Source of the DNA: Pseudomonadota bacterium
GTDB lineage: Bacteria > Pseudomonadota > Gammaproteobacteria > Thiotrichales > Thiotrichaceae
Assembly (NCBI GenBank): GCA_002747435.1
Contig: PDPH01000054.1
Coordinates: forward strand, 1 to 60,136
Direction: 5' to 3'
DNA length: 60,136 bases
Shown here: positions 35,867 to 46,141 of the stretch, in pieces
How the letters are laid out: the number at the start of each line of letters is the position of its first letter
How positions within the stretch are numbered: position 1 is the stretch's first letter
Program-made: the position numbers and the translations under genes
Notes under the pieces: model-generated
Seen by the model: the letters and a program-made list of their open reading frames with translations, nothing else
What the model was told of the DNA's origin: nothing
Database searches by the model: none

Positions 35867-37143
35867 ATTTGAATAATCCTTCCCTAGTGTTGCAATCGCT
35901 ATTTTCAATCTTTGCCCGCTTTGCTGGCGTGGGCTTGAATTTTGTAGTCGCTATGCTCATTACGCATAACTTGCCGACTAATGAGGCAGGCATGATCTTC
36001 ATGCTTATGGTTATGGTAACAGGTATATCGCTATTTAGTCGTTTAGGCATTGAGCAGTGGATAGTGCGTGATGTTGCTGGTTTACCAGAAGCCGATTTAC
36101 AAGCTCAACAAGCTGTACATTTGCGTAGTGCGTATAAGCTACTCGGCTTAAGTAGCTTAGTTTTTATTGTATTCTGGCTATTAAGCAGCCAAATTATTAA
36201 AGCAGCCTTATTTGATGACCAGGCCAAGCTTTATCTTATCTGGATTGCAGCACTGGGCATTCTGCTCTTCAATCTAGTCATGGTGCACTCAGCTTTTATG
36301 AAAGCGACGCACCATATTTCTGAGTCCTTACTTATTCAAAATGCTCTACCTGCCATTAGCATGCTAATCGCCATGCTTATATTTTGGCCTATATTCAAAG
36401 ATGCTCAGAATTATTTGTGGATTTACATTTTTTCTTTGGCTATTGCTGCATTCATTTCCTTTTTTTGGATCAAACCGTGGTGGAATAAATTAAAAAAACC
36501 GACATTAACTGTACAAACAGCTCGTGAAGTACTAGAAAAATCCTTACCACTAGCACCTGTTTCCTTTTTTGCCTTTATGATGCTTTGGGCAGATACGGTA
36601 ATGACGGGTTTAATGCTGAAAAATGAAGATGTCGCCTTATACAATGTTGCCGCGCGCGTATCATTCGTAAGTGGTTTCTTTCTAGGCGCATTAGATGCCA
36701 CTATTTACCCTAGATTACTAAAAGCCCATAAACAAGATCCTCAACAATTAAAAAAGATCTTTTGGCAAGGTAGCTTAATTGTTGCTGTGGTATTGAGTTT
36801 GGTCAGCATAATACTTAGTCTAATCGCCAAGCCATTATTGGGACTGGGCTTTGGGGAAGTTTACCGGCAAGCCAGTTGGGTACTCGTTATCTTATTAGTT
36901 TCTCAACTTATACGTGGTTTAGGTTTGACCTGCTCGTTCATGTTCATTATTGAAGAGAAGGTCAAATTATTGAATACACTGCTCTTTATTGCTCTCATTA
37001 CCAATATAATAGCGAATCTCTTTCTAATTCCTGTTTATGGTATTGAAGGCGCAGCCGCTGCCACTTTGCTCTCCAATCTGACACTGACTGGGGGCGTTAT
37101 CCTGCTGTTCACACATCAGCATTTGCTAAGTCACTATCACTGA
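35863..37143 (+). CDS. Wzx-type polysaccharide flippase
   Basis: 426 residues with 12 or so membrane helices, MATE-like oligosaccharidyl-lipid flippase superfamily. It begins MNLNNPSLVLQSLFSIFARF, and the GLNFVVAMLITHNLPTNEAG segment is typical of Wzx. It moves undecaprenyl-linked repeat units across the inner membrane. It overlaps the PssE-like gene by four bases and is followed by the polymerase. Confidence 0.88.
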   Translation: MNLNNPSLVLQSLFSIFARFAGVGLNFVVAMLITHNLPTNEAGMIFMLMVMVTGISLFSRLGIEQWIVRDVAGLPEADLQAQQAVHLRSAYKLLGLSSLVFIVFWLLSSQIIKAALFDDQAKLYLIWIAALGILLFNLVMVHSAFMKATHHISESLLIQNALPAISMLIAMLIFWPIFKDAQNYLWIYIFSLAIAAFISFFWIKPWWNKLKKPTLTVQTAREVLEKSLPLAPVSFFAFMMLWADTVMTGLMLKNEDVALYNVAARVSFVSGFFLGALDATIYPRLLKAHKQDPQQLKKIFWQGSLIVAVVLSLVSIILSLIAKPLLGLGFGEVYRQASWVLVILLVSQLIRGLGLTCSFMFIIEEKVKLLNTLLFIALITNIIANLFLIPVYGIEGAAAATLLSNLTLTGGVILLFTHQHLLSHYH

Positions 37144-37148
37144 TTATC

Positions 37149-38435
37149 ATGCTAAGAATTCTGGCTATTTTGTTTGTCATCTCCATCTTTATACCAGTGG
37201 AGTTCTTTTTCATGGCGGGCAATGTACGCATTGAAGCGTATCGAATCGTGCTAGCTTTAGTCATGATCTACGCTTTCCTCAACTTCAAAACCATTCTGGA
37301 AAAAGCAGATTTGGCCGACATTTTACTTTATGCACTGGTTGGCTTTGCTTTTGCCAGCTTTTGGTATAACCACAGCTTACAAAAAGCCATTCAATCTACT
37401 GGTATTTATATGCTGGAAACATTGGGTGCTTTTTATTTGGCACGCTTATACATTACCACTCCTGAGCGATTTTTTAAGGTAAATATGGCCTTTATTACTA
37501 TTATAGCCGCTTTAACCTTATTGACTATTTATGAATCCCTTGCTCAACACCGTATTCTACATGAGTGGGCCGAAAAAATTACAGGTAATCAGTCTTTAGA
37601 TTGGCGCTTATATACTCACTTCTATATTCGTGCTGATATTATGCGTGCTACCAGCGTTTTTGCTCATCCTATTTTGTTTGGCACCTTGGCTGCCATGTTT
37701 TTCCCTTTTGCCTTTTTACTTATGCTAAGGCAACGTAAGTTATTTTACATCGGCAATGTACTGGGTTTGGTCATATCTATGATTATGACTTTATCCTCTG
37801 CACCATTGCTATCTTTAATATTTCAAGGCATTACAACAGTATTAGTTAAATTTTGGGATACAGCAAGGCGTTTGTGGATCAGTGTCTTTTTTGGTGGACT
37901 GGCCTTTGCTTTATTTATTGAAGCGCTCTCTAATCGCGGTTTCTTTGGCATCCTAATTTCTTATCTAACCTTTAATCCTAATACTGGCTACTTCCGTATG
38001 CTACAATGGGAACACAGCATGGACGATATTTTAAACCACCCGATTCTAGGTATTGCACACCATGACTGGACTCGACCTTACTGGAAAGATTGGATGGGTG
38101 ACAGTATTGATAGCTTTTGGCTACTAACAACCTTACAACACGGTATTTTTGCGGCACTGCTTTTATTCATTGCTTGCACCTACACCGTTTTCAAAATATT
38201 AAACCAAGTTCATCAACAAGCAAACACTAGCAAATGGATGGTGACCTCGTGGATTTTATCCTTTATGTCATTAATCCTGATTGGATTTACAGTACATTAT
38301 TTTGATAAGTTGCAACCTATGTTCTTTTTTGCACTAGGTGCAATTGCTTGGGCTAGCGATTATTATCGAATAGATGATCCCAATGAATTTACAGCACCAA
38401 CATCGCCTCCAATAAATAGTGCCAGTTCCAGTTGA
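37149..38435 (+). CDS. Wzy/O-antigen ligase-like membrane protein
   Basis: 428 residues, about 10 to 12 membrane helices with a large periplasmic loop (NPNTGYFRMLQWEHSMDDIL, HPILGIAHHDW). This layout fits O-antigen polymerases/ligases (Wzy/WaaL superfamily). Its place beside the flippase suggests polymerase. Sequence conservation in this group is low, so polymerase and ligase cannot be separated from sequence alone. Confidence 0.8.
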   Translation: MLRILAILFVISIFIPVEFFFMAGNVRIEAYRIVLALVMIYAFLNFKTILEKADLADILLYALVGFAFASFWYNHSLQKAIQSTGIYMLETLGAFYLARLYITTPERFFKVNMAFITIIAALTLLTIYESLAQHRILHEWAEKITGNQSLDWRLYTHFYIRADIMRATSVFAHPILFGTLAAMFFPFAFLLMLRQRKLFYIGNVLGLVISMIMTLSSAPLLSLIFQGITTVLVKFWDTARRLWISVFFGGLAFALFIEALSNRGFFGILISYLTFNPNTGYFRMLQWEHSMDDILNHPILGIAHHDWTRPYWKDWMGDSIDSFWLLTTLQHGIFAALLLFIACTYTVFKILNQVHQQANTSKWMVTSWILSFMSLILIGFTVHYFDKLQPMFFFALGAIAWASDYYRIDDPNEFTAPTSPPINSASSS

Positions 38436-38437
38436 TT

Positions 38438-39361
38438 ATGAAACAACCTAAAGTCAGCATTATTTTAGTGTCTTATAATACCGCCGCTCATACTTTACGT
38501 GCATTAGAGACCGTGTACGCTGAAACACATAGTCCACTGGAAGTCATTGTGGTCGATAATCAATCCAGCGATAACTCTGTTGTACAAATTCGCCAACACT
38601 TTCCTCAAGTGCATTTAATTGAATCAGCCGATAATAGCGGCTTCGCAGGCGGAGTCTGTCAAGGTGTTGCAGTCGCTCAAGGTGAATACCTCTTATTGTT
38701 AAATCCAGATACGCTTATACTGAACCAGGCTATTGATCACCTCTTGGCTTTTGCTGAACAATACCCTGAAAATGGTATTTGGGGTGGGGTAACTTTGAAT
38801 AATGATCACTCTTTAAATACCCAGCACGCTTGGTCCAAGCCAGACTTTTTATCACTACTTTTCAGCGCAATGGGACTCAGTAAGGCATTCAATCAAAGCT
38901 GCTTTTTCAACCATGCGAATTATGGTTGCTGGAAACGCGATAGCATTAAGGAAGTCGACATTATTTCAGGCTGTTTCTTTTTGACCACTCGATACATTTG
39001 GGATCAAGTAGGCGGTTTAGATCCCGACTTTTTTATGTACGCTGAAGAAGCTGATTTTTGTCTACGCGCCCGCCAATACGGCTACCGACCGATTGTGACA
39101 CCCGATGCGCGCATCGTGCATCATGGCGGCATCAGTCATACCCGCTTTTCTAACAAACTGATCAAGTTACTTAAAGGTAAAGTAGAACTTATTGAGCGGC
39201 ATGTACCTAGCTGGAAACGCCCTATTTATAAATTCCTACTTTACTTTTATGTGCTAAACAAACACGTTTCCCACCTATTACTAAAACCTAGCTCCGAACA
39301 AACCCGTGAATGGCAACAGGTCTATGCCGAGCGCTCAAACTGGCTTAAAGGGTATCATTAA
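38438..39361 (+). CDS. Glycosyltransferase family 2 (rhamnosyltransferase-like)
   Basis: 307 residues from ATG 38438; an overlapping TTG at 38432 is possible. GT2 fold: VSIILVSYNTAAHTLRALET, VVDNQSSDNS, LLLNPDTLI, and YAEEADFCLRARQYGY, typical of rhamnosyltransferases of the WbbL group. It probably adds rhamnose from the dTDP-rhamnose made by rmlABCD. The acceptor is not known. Confidence 0.88.
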   Translation: MKQPKVSIILVSYNTAAHTLRALETVYAETHSPLEVIVVDNQSSDNSVVQIRQHFPQVHLIESADNSGFAGGVCQGVAVAQGEYLLLLNPDTLILNQAIDHLLAFAEQYPENGIWGGVTLNNDHSLNTQHAWSKPDFLSLLFSAMGLSKAFNQSCFFNHANYGCWKRDSIKEVDIISGCFFLTTRYIWDQVGGLDPDFFMYAEEADFCLRARQYGYRPIVTPDARIVHHGGISHTRFSNKLIKLLKGKVELIERHVPSWKRPIYKFLLYFYVLNKHVSHLLLKPSSEQTREWQQVYAERSNWLKGYH

Positions 39362-40200
39362 TGGCAAGCATTATTGTTCCCGCCCATAATGAAGCAACTG
39401 TTATTCGTGATTGTCTGAATAGCCTTAAAAATCAAGCAGGCATCAGTAATATTATCGTGGCCTGCAATGGTTGCTCTGACAATACAGCACAGATAGTCAG
39501 GGAGGAATACCCTGAGCTAACTTGCCTAGATATTGCGACACCTTCCAAAGTTAATGCGCTCAATGAAGCCGAAAAGTATATACAGTCATGGCCTGTTTTT
39601 TATATTGATGCTGATACCCGTTTATCGGATCAAGCCATTTCGACGATTTGCACTGCAATGCAAGACAGCAAGTTGCTGTTAGCAGCCCCAGAACCTGTCA
39701 TAGATACCTCACGTTCTTCTTGGTGGGTAAAACAATATTATCATATCTGGTTATCACTGCCCTATATTCAAGAGGGTGTAGTCGCCACGTGCAGCTTTGT
39801 TATTTCTGAGCAAGGACGCAAGCGCTTCTCACATTTTCCTGAAGTCATCAATGATGATGGCTTTGTACGTTGCCAGTTTGCATCCGACGAACGTGGCAAT
39901 ATCTCAGGTAGCAAAGTGTATATCAGCGCACCGCTTACCTTATATGCCTTAATTAAGATTAAAACGCGAGCGCGTTTGGGTAATATGCAACTAGCTGCAT
40001 CAGGTTTATGCAGCAAAACAGAAAAAAAACCATACACTAATATTATGCTCAACAAGTTACTCAGTCGTGACTTTATTCCAGCCAGTATTTACCTATTGAT
40101 AGCTACGCTAATCCGCTTAAGAGCTAAGCGACAATTCAAGGAGATAGCAAGCTATCGCTGGGAAATTGATGAAACATCTAGGCAAAACCGGATAGGCTAA
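39361..40200 (+). CDS. Glycosyltransferase family 2
   Basis: 279 residues sharing one base with the previous stop (TAATG). ASIIVPAHNEATVIRDCLNS, VVACNGCSDNT and the DXD motif in FYIDADTRLS define GT2. A membrane-proximal hydrophobic stretch near the end (PASIYLLIATLIRL) suggests inner membrane attachment. Sugar specificity cannot be read. Last gene of the overlapping block; a 320-base gap follows. Confidence 0.85.
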   Translation: MASIIVPAHNEATVIRDCLNSLKNQAGISNIIVACNGCSDNTAQIVREEYPELTCLDIATPSKVNALNEAEKYIQSWPVFYIDADTRLSDQAISTICTAMQDSKLLLAAPEPVIDTSRSSWWVKQYYHIWLSLPYIQEGVVATCSFVISEQGRKRFSHFPEVINDDGFVRCQFASDERGNISGSKVYISAPLTLYALIKIKTRARLGNMQLAASGLCSKTEKKPYTNIMLNKLLSRDFIPASIYLLIATLIRLRAKRQFKEIASYRWEIDETSRQNRIG

Positions 40201-40375
40201 AAATGACAGCGATTATCCTAAAATCTACTACTCTTGTATTTTTTTTGCGACAAAGTAAGCTAACTTACGCTATAGTAAGTGTAGAAATACCAGACAGCAT
40301 GAGTGTCAAGTCAGTAAATAAGCTGTCTTATTTGAAATAACAATTAGTTAGCATAATTTCAACTGGCGTGGAAAG

Positions 40376-40407
40376 ACAACAATGCAGGGTGTAGCTTGTT
40401 GTTTTTC
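40376..40407 (+). terminator. Possible terminator within the polysaccharide locus
   Basis: ACAACAA and TTGTTGT pair around a 13-base loop and are followed by TTTT. The stem is AT-rich, so termination may be partial. The surrounding gap (40201-40519) holds no supported gene and may contain a second promoter. Confidence 0.35.
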
Positions 40408-40519
40408 TACCATTGAGACGGATGGCTATCGAAACAACAGCTTAATCTTGCTTATTCTATAAGCAAAATCGGCGGGTTTCGCGGTTCGAAATATGGTCTC
40501 TTTTTTGGTGGATTATCCG

Positions 40520-41902
40520 ATGGTAGAGAAAAAAATTAGCTCTGAACTGGTGTATCGTGCTACTGATACGCTGCTTATTTTGAGCATTGTATTAATAGCC
40601 TCAGTTTACTCCAGCAGTTACAAGCTCGCAGGCTACCTCGCCGTCGGACTAGGAGCTGCGCTTATTTTTGGCTTAGTCGGTCGATTTACCGACATCTATA
40701 CCTCATGGAGTGGGCGTCCTTTTTTCCGCGATGAAGCCATACGAGCTATTGTTACTTGGCTGACCACCTTCTTCATTCTAATTTTCATCATTTTCCTAAC
40801 CAAAACATCAGGTGAATTCTCAAGAACAGTTTTGCTAAGCTGGTTGATCATCACCCCTGTTTTGTTAGTAAGTTCACGCTATGTGCTCAGACGACTGCAA
40901 GCGCACTTAAAGCGTCTTGGCATTCAAAACCGTAATATTGCCATAGCTGGTATAAACTCATGTGGTTTGCGCTTTGCTCAATCCATTCATAATCAGCCCG
41001 AATCAGGCCTTCAGGTTGCAGGCTTTTACACCGTTGGCCAGGAAAAAGAAAACTTACCCAAGCAATATGCTCATATGGGCGATTTCAATGATCTGCTGGA
41101 TGCCGCCAAACAAGGTACATGGGATCAAATTTACTTGTCTTTTCCTGAAGAACAAAAAGAACAGTACGGTCATCTGATTAGCAAATTATCAGAAACCATA
41201 ACGCCTGTACGCTTAATTCCTGATAATTTTACTAGTTCCCTGTTGCATGCTCGCTACATAGAGATAGCCAATACACCCGTTTTATGTATTTACGATGCAC
41301 CATTATCCACTCAGAATGCCCTGATCAAACGCATGGAGGATTTACTGATCGGTTCACTGCTACTATTGCTAATTTTGCCTGTCATGATCATCATTGCTAT
41401 AGCCATTAAATTGACTTCCCCAGGTCCAATTCTGTTTAAACAATCACGTCATGGCTTACGTGGTGAAACTTTCCAAGTTTGGAAGTTTCGAACTATGACA
41501 GTTTGTGAAAATGGCGATATTATTCGCCAAGCTACACGCAACGACATGCGTGTTACGCGTGTAGGTGCTTTTCTACGCAAGACTTCACTGGATGAATTAC
41601 CGCAGTTCTTTAATGTGATCCGAGGACATATGTCAATTGTAGGCCCACGCCCTCATGCAGTCGCTCACAATGAGACTTATAAAGAACTGATTCCAGGTTA
41701 TATGATGCGCCACCTCATGAAGCCTGGTATTACAGGTTGGGCTCAAGTCAATGGCTGGCGTGGCGAAACAGATACACTGTATAAAATGCAAAAGCGCGTA
41801 GAATGTGATATGGAATATATACGCTCATGGACACTATGGTTGGATTTACGCATCATTTTAATTACAGCTTTCAAAACACTGTATGATAGAAATGCTTATT
41901 AA
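40520..41902 (+). CDS. Undecaprenyl-phosphate hexose-1-phosphate transferase (WcaJ-like)
   Basis: 460 residues from ATG 40520, preceded by GGTGGA; an in-frame ATG at 40493 lacks a ribosome site. Four N-terminal membrane helices and a CoA-binding-like domain ([20 protein letters not shown]) precede the C-terminal bacterial sugar transferase domain with [55 protein letters not shown] and PHAVAHNE. It starts the repeat unit by loading a hexose phosphate, most often glucose, on undecaprenyl phosphate. Confidence 0.92.
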   Translation: MVEKKISSELVYRATDTLLILSIVLIASVYSSSYKLAGYLAVGLGAALIFGLVGRFTDIYTSWSGRPFFRDEAIRAIVTWLTTFFILIFIIFLTKTSGEFSRTVLLSWLIITPVLLVSSRYVLRRLQAHLKRLGIQNRNIAIAGINSCGLRFAQSIHNQPESGLQVAGFYTVGQEKENLPKQYAHMGDFNDLLDAAKQGTWDQIYLSFPEEQKEQYGHLISKLSETITPVRLIPDNFTSSLLHARYIEIANTPVLCIYDAPLSTQNALIKRMEDLLIGSLLLLLILPVMIIIAIAIKLTSPGPILFKQSRHGLRGETFQVWKFRTMTVCENGDIIRQATRNDMRVTRVGAFLRKTSLDELPQFFNVIRGHMSIVGPRPHAVAHNETYKELIPGYMMRHLMKPGITGWAQVNGWRGETDTLYKMQKRVECDMEYIRSWTLWLDLRIILITAFKTLYDRNAY

Positions 41903-41929
41903 AACAATGCTACAAAGGCAAGACTAATT

Positions 41930-43021
41930 TTGAAGCTAGAACAACTTACTTTTACTCGCTATCTGGCTGCTCTAACTGTTCTTTTTTTTCATTTCGGCAC
42001 ACATGTTTACCTTGCCAGTGAAAGCTGGTGGAGTACAATCGTTACAGCCGGACCAGCGGGCGTCAGCTATTTTTTTCTGCTATCAGGCTTTGTCATGGCC
42101 ATTGCTTACTATGACCCCAATAAAGCGCTGAATCAGAAACGTTACTGGCTGGCACGTATTGCCCGTATTTATCCAGTTTATCTATTAGCTTTGAGCTTAG
42201 TGTTAGCTGCTAATTTGCACTCAGTCATGGATGACCCGCTCATATTACTGTTGAATTTAAGCATGTTGCAGGCTTGGATACCCGGCTATGCCATGACCTT
42301 GAACTCCCCGGGCTGGTCTTTATCGGTAGAGACTTTCTTTTATCTTTCTTTACCTTTTTTACTGTTGTTCATCCAGCACGGTCATTTTCGCAAATTATTG
42401 ATAGCTGGGCTATTTTTTTGGTTTAGCACACAATTACTACAAACTATCTTACAACATTTGCCTAGTTATGCGCCACGAACCCCTTTGCATGAATTCATTT
42501 TCTATCATCCTTTGATGCACTGGAGTACTTTTATTCTTGGTTTAATCAGTGGCATTTGGTACAAAGAGGGTAAACTTACAAGTTTACAAAGCAAATGGAA
42601 CGGGGTTTTCTTGTTCCTAGTCAGCGCTTTGCTGGTGCTTTTGATTACTTACAAAGAACAGTGGCTGGGAAAAGGTGAATACTTCAATAATGGACTATTA
42701 GTACCTTTGTTTGGTGTATTGATTGTCTTATTGGCAAGCAATACTGGCTGGGTAGCACGACTTTTTAGCTGGTCCTTTTTTGTGTTACTGGGCGAAGCAA
42801 GTTACTCGCTTTATATTTTGCAGCGCCCCGTCTATGGTATCTATGAGCGCCTCGTTGGTAAGTATCTGACAACTATGCCGGAGCTACACTTTTATTTATT
42901 TGTCATTATACTCACTGGCTTAGCTATTATGTCATTCAAGTATTTTGAATCGCCATTGAGACAATTTATCAACTCATTCTACGTTTCATCCGGTAAAGGT
43001 AGTCAGCATCGAGTAGAATAG
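41930..43021 (+). CDS. Acyltransferase family 3 membrane protein
   Basis: 363 residues with a TTG start at 41930. Ten or so membrane helices and the family pattern FTRYLAALTVLFFHFGTHVY (catalytic-site His), GVSYFFLLSGFVMAIAYYDP and RIARIYPVYLLAL. Members acetylate or succinylate sugars of O-antigens and EPS in the membrane. The start codon is uncertain, with AAGG 12 to 13 bases upstream. Confidence 0.87.
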   Translation: MKLEQLTFTRYLAALTVLFFHFGTHVYLASESWWSTIVTAGPAGVSYFFLLSGFVMAIAYYDPNKALNQKRYWLARIARIYPVYLLALSLVLAANLHSVMDDPLILLLNLSMLQAWIPGYAMTLNSPGWSLSVETFFYLSLPFLLLFIQHGHFRKLLIAGLFFWFSTQLLQTILQHLPSYAPRTPLHEFIFYHPLMHWSTFILGLISGIWYKEGKLTSLQSKWNGVFLFLVSALLVLLITYKEQWLGKGEYFNNGLLVPLFGVLIVLLASNTGWVARLFSWSFFVLLGEASYSLYILQRPVYGIYERLVGKYLTTMPELHFYLFVIILTGLAIMSFKYFESPLRQFINSFYVSSGKGSQHRVE

Positions 43022-43094
43022 ACAGACTAGGGCGACGTAACAATACGCTTAAGTTGGCCACAACCGGAATCATTGAACCCGAACCCTCAAGAAT

Positions 43095-45050
43095 ATGCTT
43101 ATGTCAAAAACGCACTATCAAACCTCTGAATCGTCAGTAAAAGGCTACTTGCCCAAATATGCCAAAGCTCAGGACAATCTGGACTTGAGGGAATTTTGGA
43201 GGATACTGACCAGACGTAAAAAAACCATCCTGTCTATACTCGGGCTTAGTTTATTACTGGCATTATTACTCAGTCTGTTAAGCAGCCCGGTCTACAGAGC
43301 AACAGCCACCTTGCAAGTAGAACGTGAGAATAGCCAGATTTTCGAGAATGGGCTGCTATTCAATAGCGATGATATCCGTGACCCACGTAACTTTTACGAT
43401 ACCCAGTTTGAGCTATTAAAAAGTTACAACTTGATTGAGCGTGTAGTCGATAAATTACAATTAAACGAAGACGCTATCCGTCACTCGTTGTTTGGACGTC
43501 TCAAAAATCTACTAACCCCCAACTCAGGCACACCTGAAGAAAAAAAAGTTGCCCTAGTTCATTCAGTCATCGACAATCTTTACATTGAGCCGGTAAGAAA
43601 CTCTAGGCTAGTAGCAATCAATATGGATGCTGCAACACCAAAGCAAGCAGCACAAATAGCTAATACCATTGTTAATAGCTTTGTTGAAATGAATCTGGAG
43701 CGCAGATACCAAAACTCCAATCAAGCCCAAACTGTACTGCAAAGAAGCATTACTGATGTCAAACAAAAGCTGGAAGAATCTGAAAAGAGATTAGCTGAAT
43801 ACGCTCGTGAAAAAAATATTATTAATCTCGACAATAAAGATAACAGCAGTAACTCTCACGCCATTATGCGCTTATCTGAAGAACTCGTTAAAGCTGAACG
43901 TGAAGTCATTTTGATTGAAACAGAAGCAGGCCATTCAGCCGCAGAACTGAGAACATCTAAAGAACGTGCTGAGAAGTTACGGGATATTTTAAGCCGCGAA
44001 GAACAAAAAGCGTTGGCCTTGCAGGATAGCATGATCACCTACAACACACTCAAACGTGAAGTAGAAACCAATCAAGGCATGTATCAAAACTTGTTACAAC
44101 GCTTGAAAGAAGTGGATGTAGCCGGTGAAGAAAGTAACAACAACCTCGTAATGGTGGATGAAGCACAAGTTCCGTTGCAAAAGTTCAAACCTAATATTCC
44201 AACTAACTTAGCCTTTGCAGGTATTTTTGGCCTGATTTTAGGTATTGCAGCCGCTTTCTTGCGGGAGTTTCTGGATGATCGGGTTAATGATATTAATGAA
44301 TTGGAAAAACAGACACACTTACCTGTAATAGGTCTAGTACCTGCTGCAAAAGATACCGAGCCACGTAAACTGGCACAATTAGCCTTAAGCTCGCCCAAGT
44401 CACCAGTGGCTGAATCTTTTCGCTCCTTAGCCACCACGCTACGTTTCAAGCTCAAGGAGCAAGGCAAAACTGGCATATTATTCATTACCAGCGCCCGCGC
44501 TAATGAAGGCAAAACCACTGTGGCGATGAATATGGCAAATACCTTTGCCCAAGCAGGCAAGCATGTCCTACTCATAGATGCTGATCTCCGTAATCCTTCT
44601 TTACATCAATTGCTGGGCGCTAAAACCCAAGAAGGTGGCTTAGCCGCTTACCTCACAAACCAAACCAGTATTGAAGGTCTGATTCAAGCCTCTACTGTTC
44701 CTAATTTGGATATTATTTTAGCTGGAAAACCACCCCAAACACCGGCTGAAATATTGGCCAGCCCCAAAATGGAAGTATTGCTACAAGTCGCTATACAACA
44801 TCATGATGTGGTGATTATAGATGGCCCTCCTATTTTGGGCCTGGCTGACTCCATGATTTTAGCCGCGCTCGCTGATATGACCATTCTGGTGGTGGAAGCA
44901 GGTAAAACTCGCTTACCTACTGTGAATAATTCAATCAAACGTTTATGGGATGCTGGGGCAAATGTTAGTGGCATCTTATTAAATAGAGTGACTGATCCTA
45001 GTCGCTTAGGCTACGGTAGCGATTACTACCACTACCCTTCACGTAGTTAA
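43095..45050 (+). CDS. Wzc/GumC-like chain-length protein with tyrosine-kinase domain
   Basis: 651 residues. Wzz domain at the N-terminus (LREFWRILTRRKKTILSILG, membrane helix near 45-65), a long periplasmic coiled coil (about 195-350), a second membrane helix (about 370-390, GIFGLILGIAAAFLREFLDD), then a BY-kinase domain. The Walker A is ITSARANEGKTTVAMN, Walker A' VLLIDADLRNP and Walker B VVIIDGPP. The tail has a Tyr cluster (YGSDYYHYPS) for autophosphorylation. It controls polymer length and export. No Wza-type outer membrane exporter or Wzb phosphatase is in the window. Confidence 0.92.
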   Translation: MLMSKTHYQTSESSVKGYLPKYAKAQDNLDLREFWRILTRRKKTILSILGLSLLLALLLSLLSSPVYRATATLQVERENSQIFENGLLFNSDDIRDPRNFYDTQFELLKSYNLIERVVDKLQLNEDAIRHSLFGRLKNLLTPNSGTPEEKKVALVHSVIDNLYIEPVRNSRLVAINMDAATPKQAAQIANTIVNSFVEMNLERRYQNSNQAQTVLQRSITDVKQKLEESEKRLAEYAREKNIINLDNKDNSSNSHAIMRLSEELVKAEREVILIETEAGHSAAELRTSKERAEKLRDILSREEQKALALQDSMITYNTLKREVETNQGMYQNLLQRLKEVDVAGEESNNNLVMVDEAQVPLQKFKPNIPTNLAFAGIFGLILGIAAAFLREFLDDRVNDINELEKQTHLPVIGLVPAAKDTEPRKLAQLALSSPKSPVAESFRSLATTLRFKLKEQGKTGILFITSARANEGKTTVAMNMANTFAQAGKHVLLIDADLRNPSLHQLLGAKTQEGGLAAYLTNQTSIEGLIQASTVPNLDIILAGKPPQTPAEILASPKMEVLLQVAIQHHDVVIIDGPPILGLADSMILAALADMTILVVEAGKTRLPTVNNSIKRLWDAGANVSGILLNRVTDPSRLGYGSDYYHYPSRS

Positions 45051-45063
45051 TCTTGCTGTTGCT

Positions 45064-45570
45064 ATGTCTTTGACTGCCACCGAGGTCATGAGCTTTGCAG
45101 AATTGTCGGGTGATACAGCCCGACAATTGCTTTTGCGGTACGGATTGACACTAGAATGCCTGCCTTTACATACCACGATTCCTGGCAGCTATTGGGGAGA
45201 AACAGAAGCTGGTTTAATCGGTACAACGGTTTATGTTCGTCCTGATACACCACTGCATTCACTACTGCACGAAAGCTGCCATCTTATTTGCATGGATCAA
45301 AAGCGTCGTGCAGTACTTCATACGAACGCAGGAGGGGAAGCACTGGAAGAAAACGCTGTTTGCTATTTACAGATTGTACTAGCTGATTATTTGCCCGACT
45401 TTGGACGGGAACGAGCATTGTTAGATATGGATCGTTGGGGTTATAGCTTTCGGCTGGGATCGGCCAAACGTTGGTTTGAAGAAGATGCAGAAGATGCGCG
45501 GCAATGGCTATGCCATCATGGTTTGCTTGATGCAGATAACCATTCGCCTATTTTTCAATTAAGACAATAA
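45064..45570 (+). CDS. Uncharacterised protein with HExxH-like metal site
   Basis: 168 residues, no signal peptide or membrane helix. LLHESCHLICM gives an HExxH motif and EALEENAVCYLQ supplies a downstream glutamate in the position of a third zinc ligand, as in gluzincin peptidases. It starts 14 bases after the Wzc-like stop, without a clear ribosome site, and is the last plus-strand gene before a terminator. I know of conserved hypotheticals with this pattern but not of a tested function; a metalloprotease role is inference. Confidence 0.6.
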   Translation: MSLTATEVMSFAELSGDTARQLLLRYGLTLECLPLHTTIPGSYWGETEAGLIGTTVYVRPDTPLHSLLHESCHLICMDQKRRAVLHTNAGGEALEENAVCYLQIVLADYLPDFGRERALLDMDRWGYSFRLGSAKRWFEEDAEDARQWLCHHGLLDADNHSPIFQLRQ

Positions 45571-45593
45571 AACCAAAGATAAAACTAGGTAAT

Positions 45594-45613
45594 GGAGTCG
45601 CATCCGCGACCCC
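45594..45613. terminator. Hairpin between convergent transcripts
   Basis: GGAGTCGC and GCGACCCC pair with one mismatch around ATCC, followed by ACTTTAA. It separates the polysaccharide locus (+) from ilvIH (-). Confidence 0.5.
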
Positions 45614-45631
45614 ACTTTAATAAACAACAAC

Positions 45632-46138
45632 TTATAGATGCAACGAAGCTGAACCGCGCGCAATTCCCATGCTGCCAGAGCGAACAACTTCCAGTATGCG
45701 AGCCTCATGCAAAGCCTGTAAAAAAGCATCTAACTTGCTACGATTGCCTGTCGCCTCAATCGTATAAGTCTTTTCACTGACATCAATAATACGTGCACGA
45801 AAAATATCCGCTAAACGCTTCACCTGATCACGAGCACCCTGTTTTTGTACATCGACTTTAACCAGCATCATTTCTCGTTCAATGTGCGAATAATCACTCA
45901 AGTCCATCAGCTTAACCACATCAATCAGCTTATGCAGTTGCTTAATGATCTGCTCGACAATTTCATCACTACCACAAGTCACCATGGTCAGACGTGATAG
46001 GGTAGGATTTTCCGTTGGCGCAACGGTTAATGATTCAATATTGTAACCCCGCGCTGAAAACAGGCCAGATACCCGTGACAAGGCGCCTGCTTCGTTTTCC
46101 ATTAGAATGGAAAGCACATGCCGTTTAATCTTGCTCAT
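45632..46138 (-). CDS. ilvH: Acetolactate synthase small (regulatory) subunit
   Basis: 168 residues with the N-terminal ACT domain (HVLSILMENEAGALSRVSGL, then FSARGYNIESLTVAPTE) and the C-terminal small-subunit domain (IDVSEKTYTIEATGNRSKLD). It activates the large subunit and gives valine feedback inhibition. The ATG is 3 bases after the ilvI stop. Confidence 0.97.
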   Translation of the reverse strand: MSKIKRHVLSILMENEAGALSRVSGLFSARGYNIESLTVAPTENPTLSRLTMVTCGSDEIVEQIIKQLHKLIDVVKLMDLSDYSHIEREMMLVKVDVQKQGARDQVKRLADIFRARIIDVSEKTYTIEATGNRSKLDAFLQALHEARILEVVRSGSMGIARGSASLHL

Positions 46139-46141
46139 CGC

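Noticed and set aside
40493..40519. Upstream ATG start for the WcaJ-like transferase
   Set aside because: No ribosome site precedes it, while ATG 40520 has GGTGGA at good spacing.
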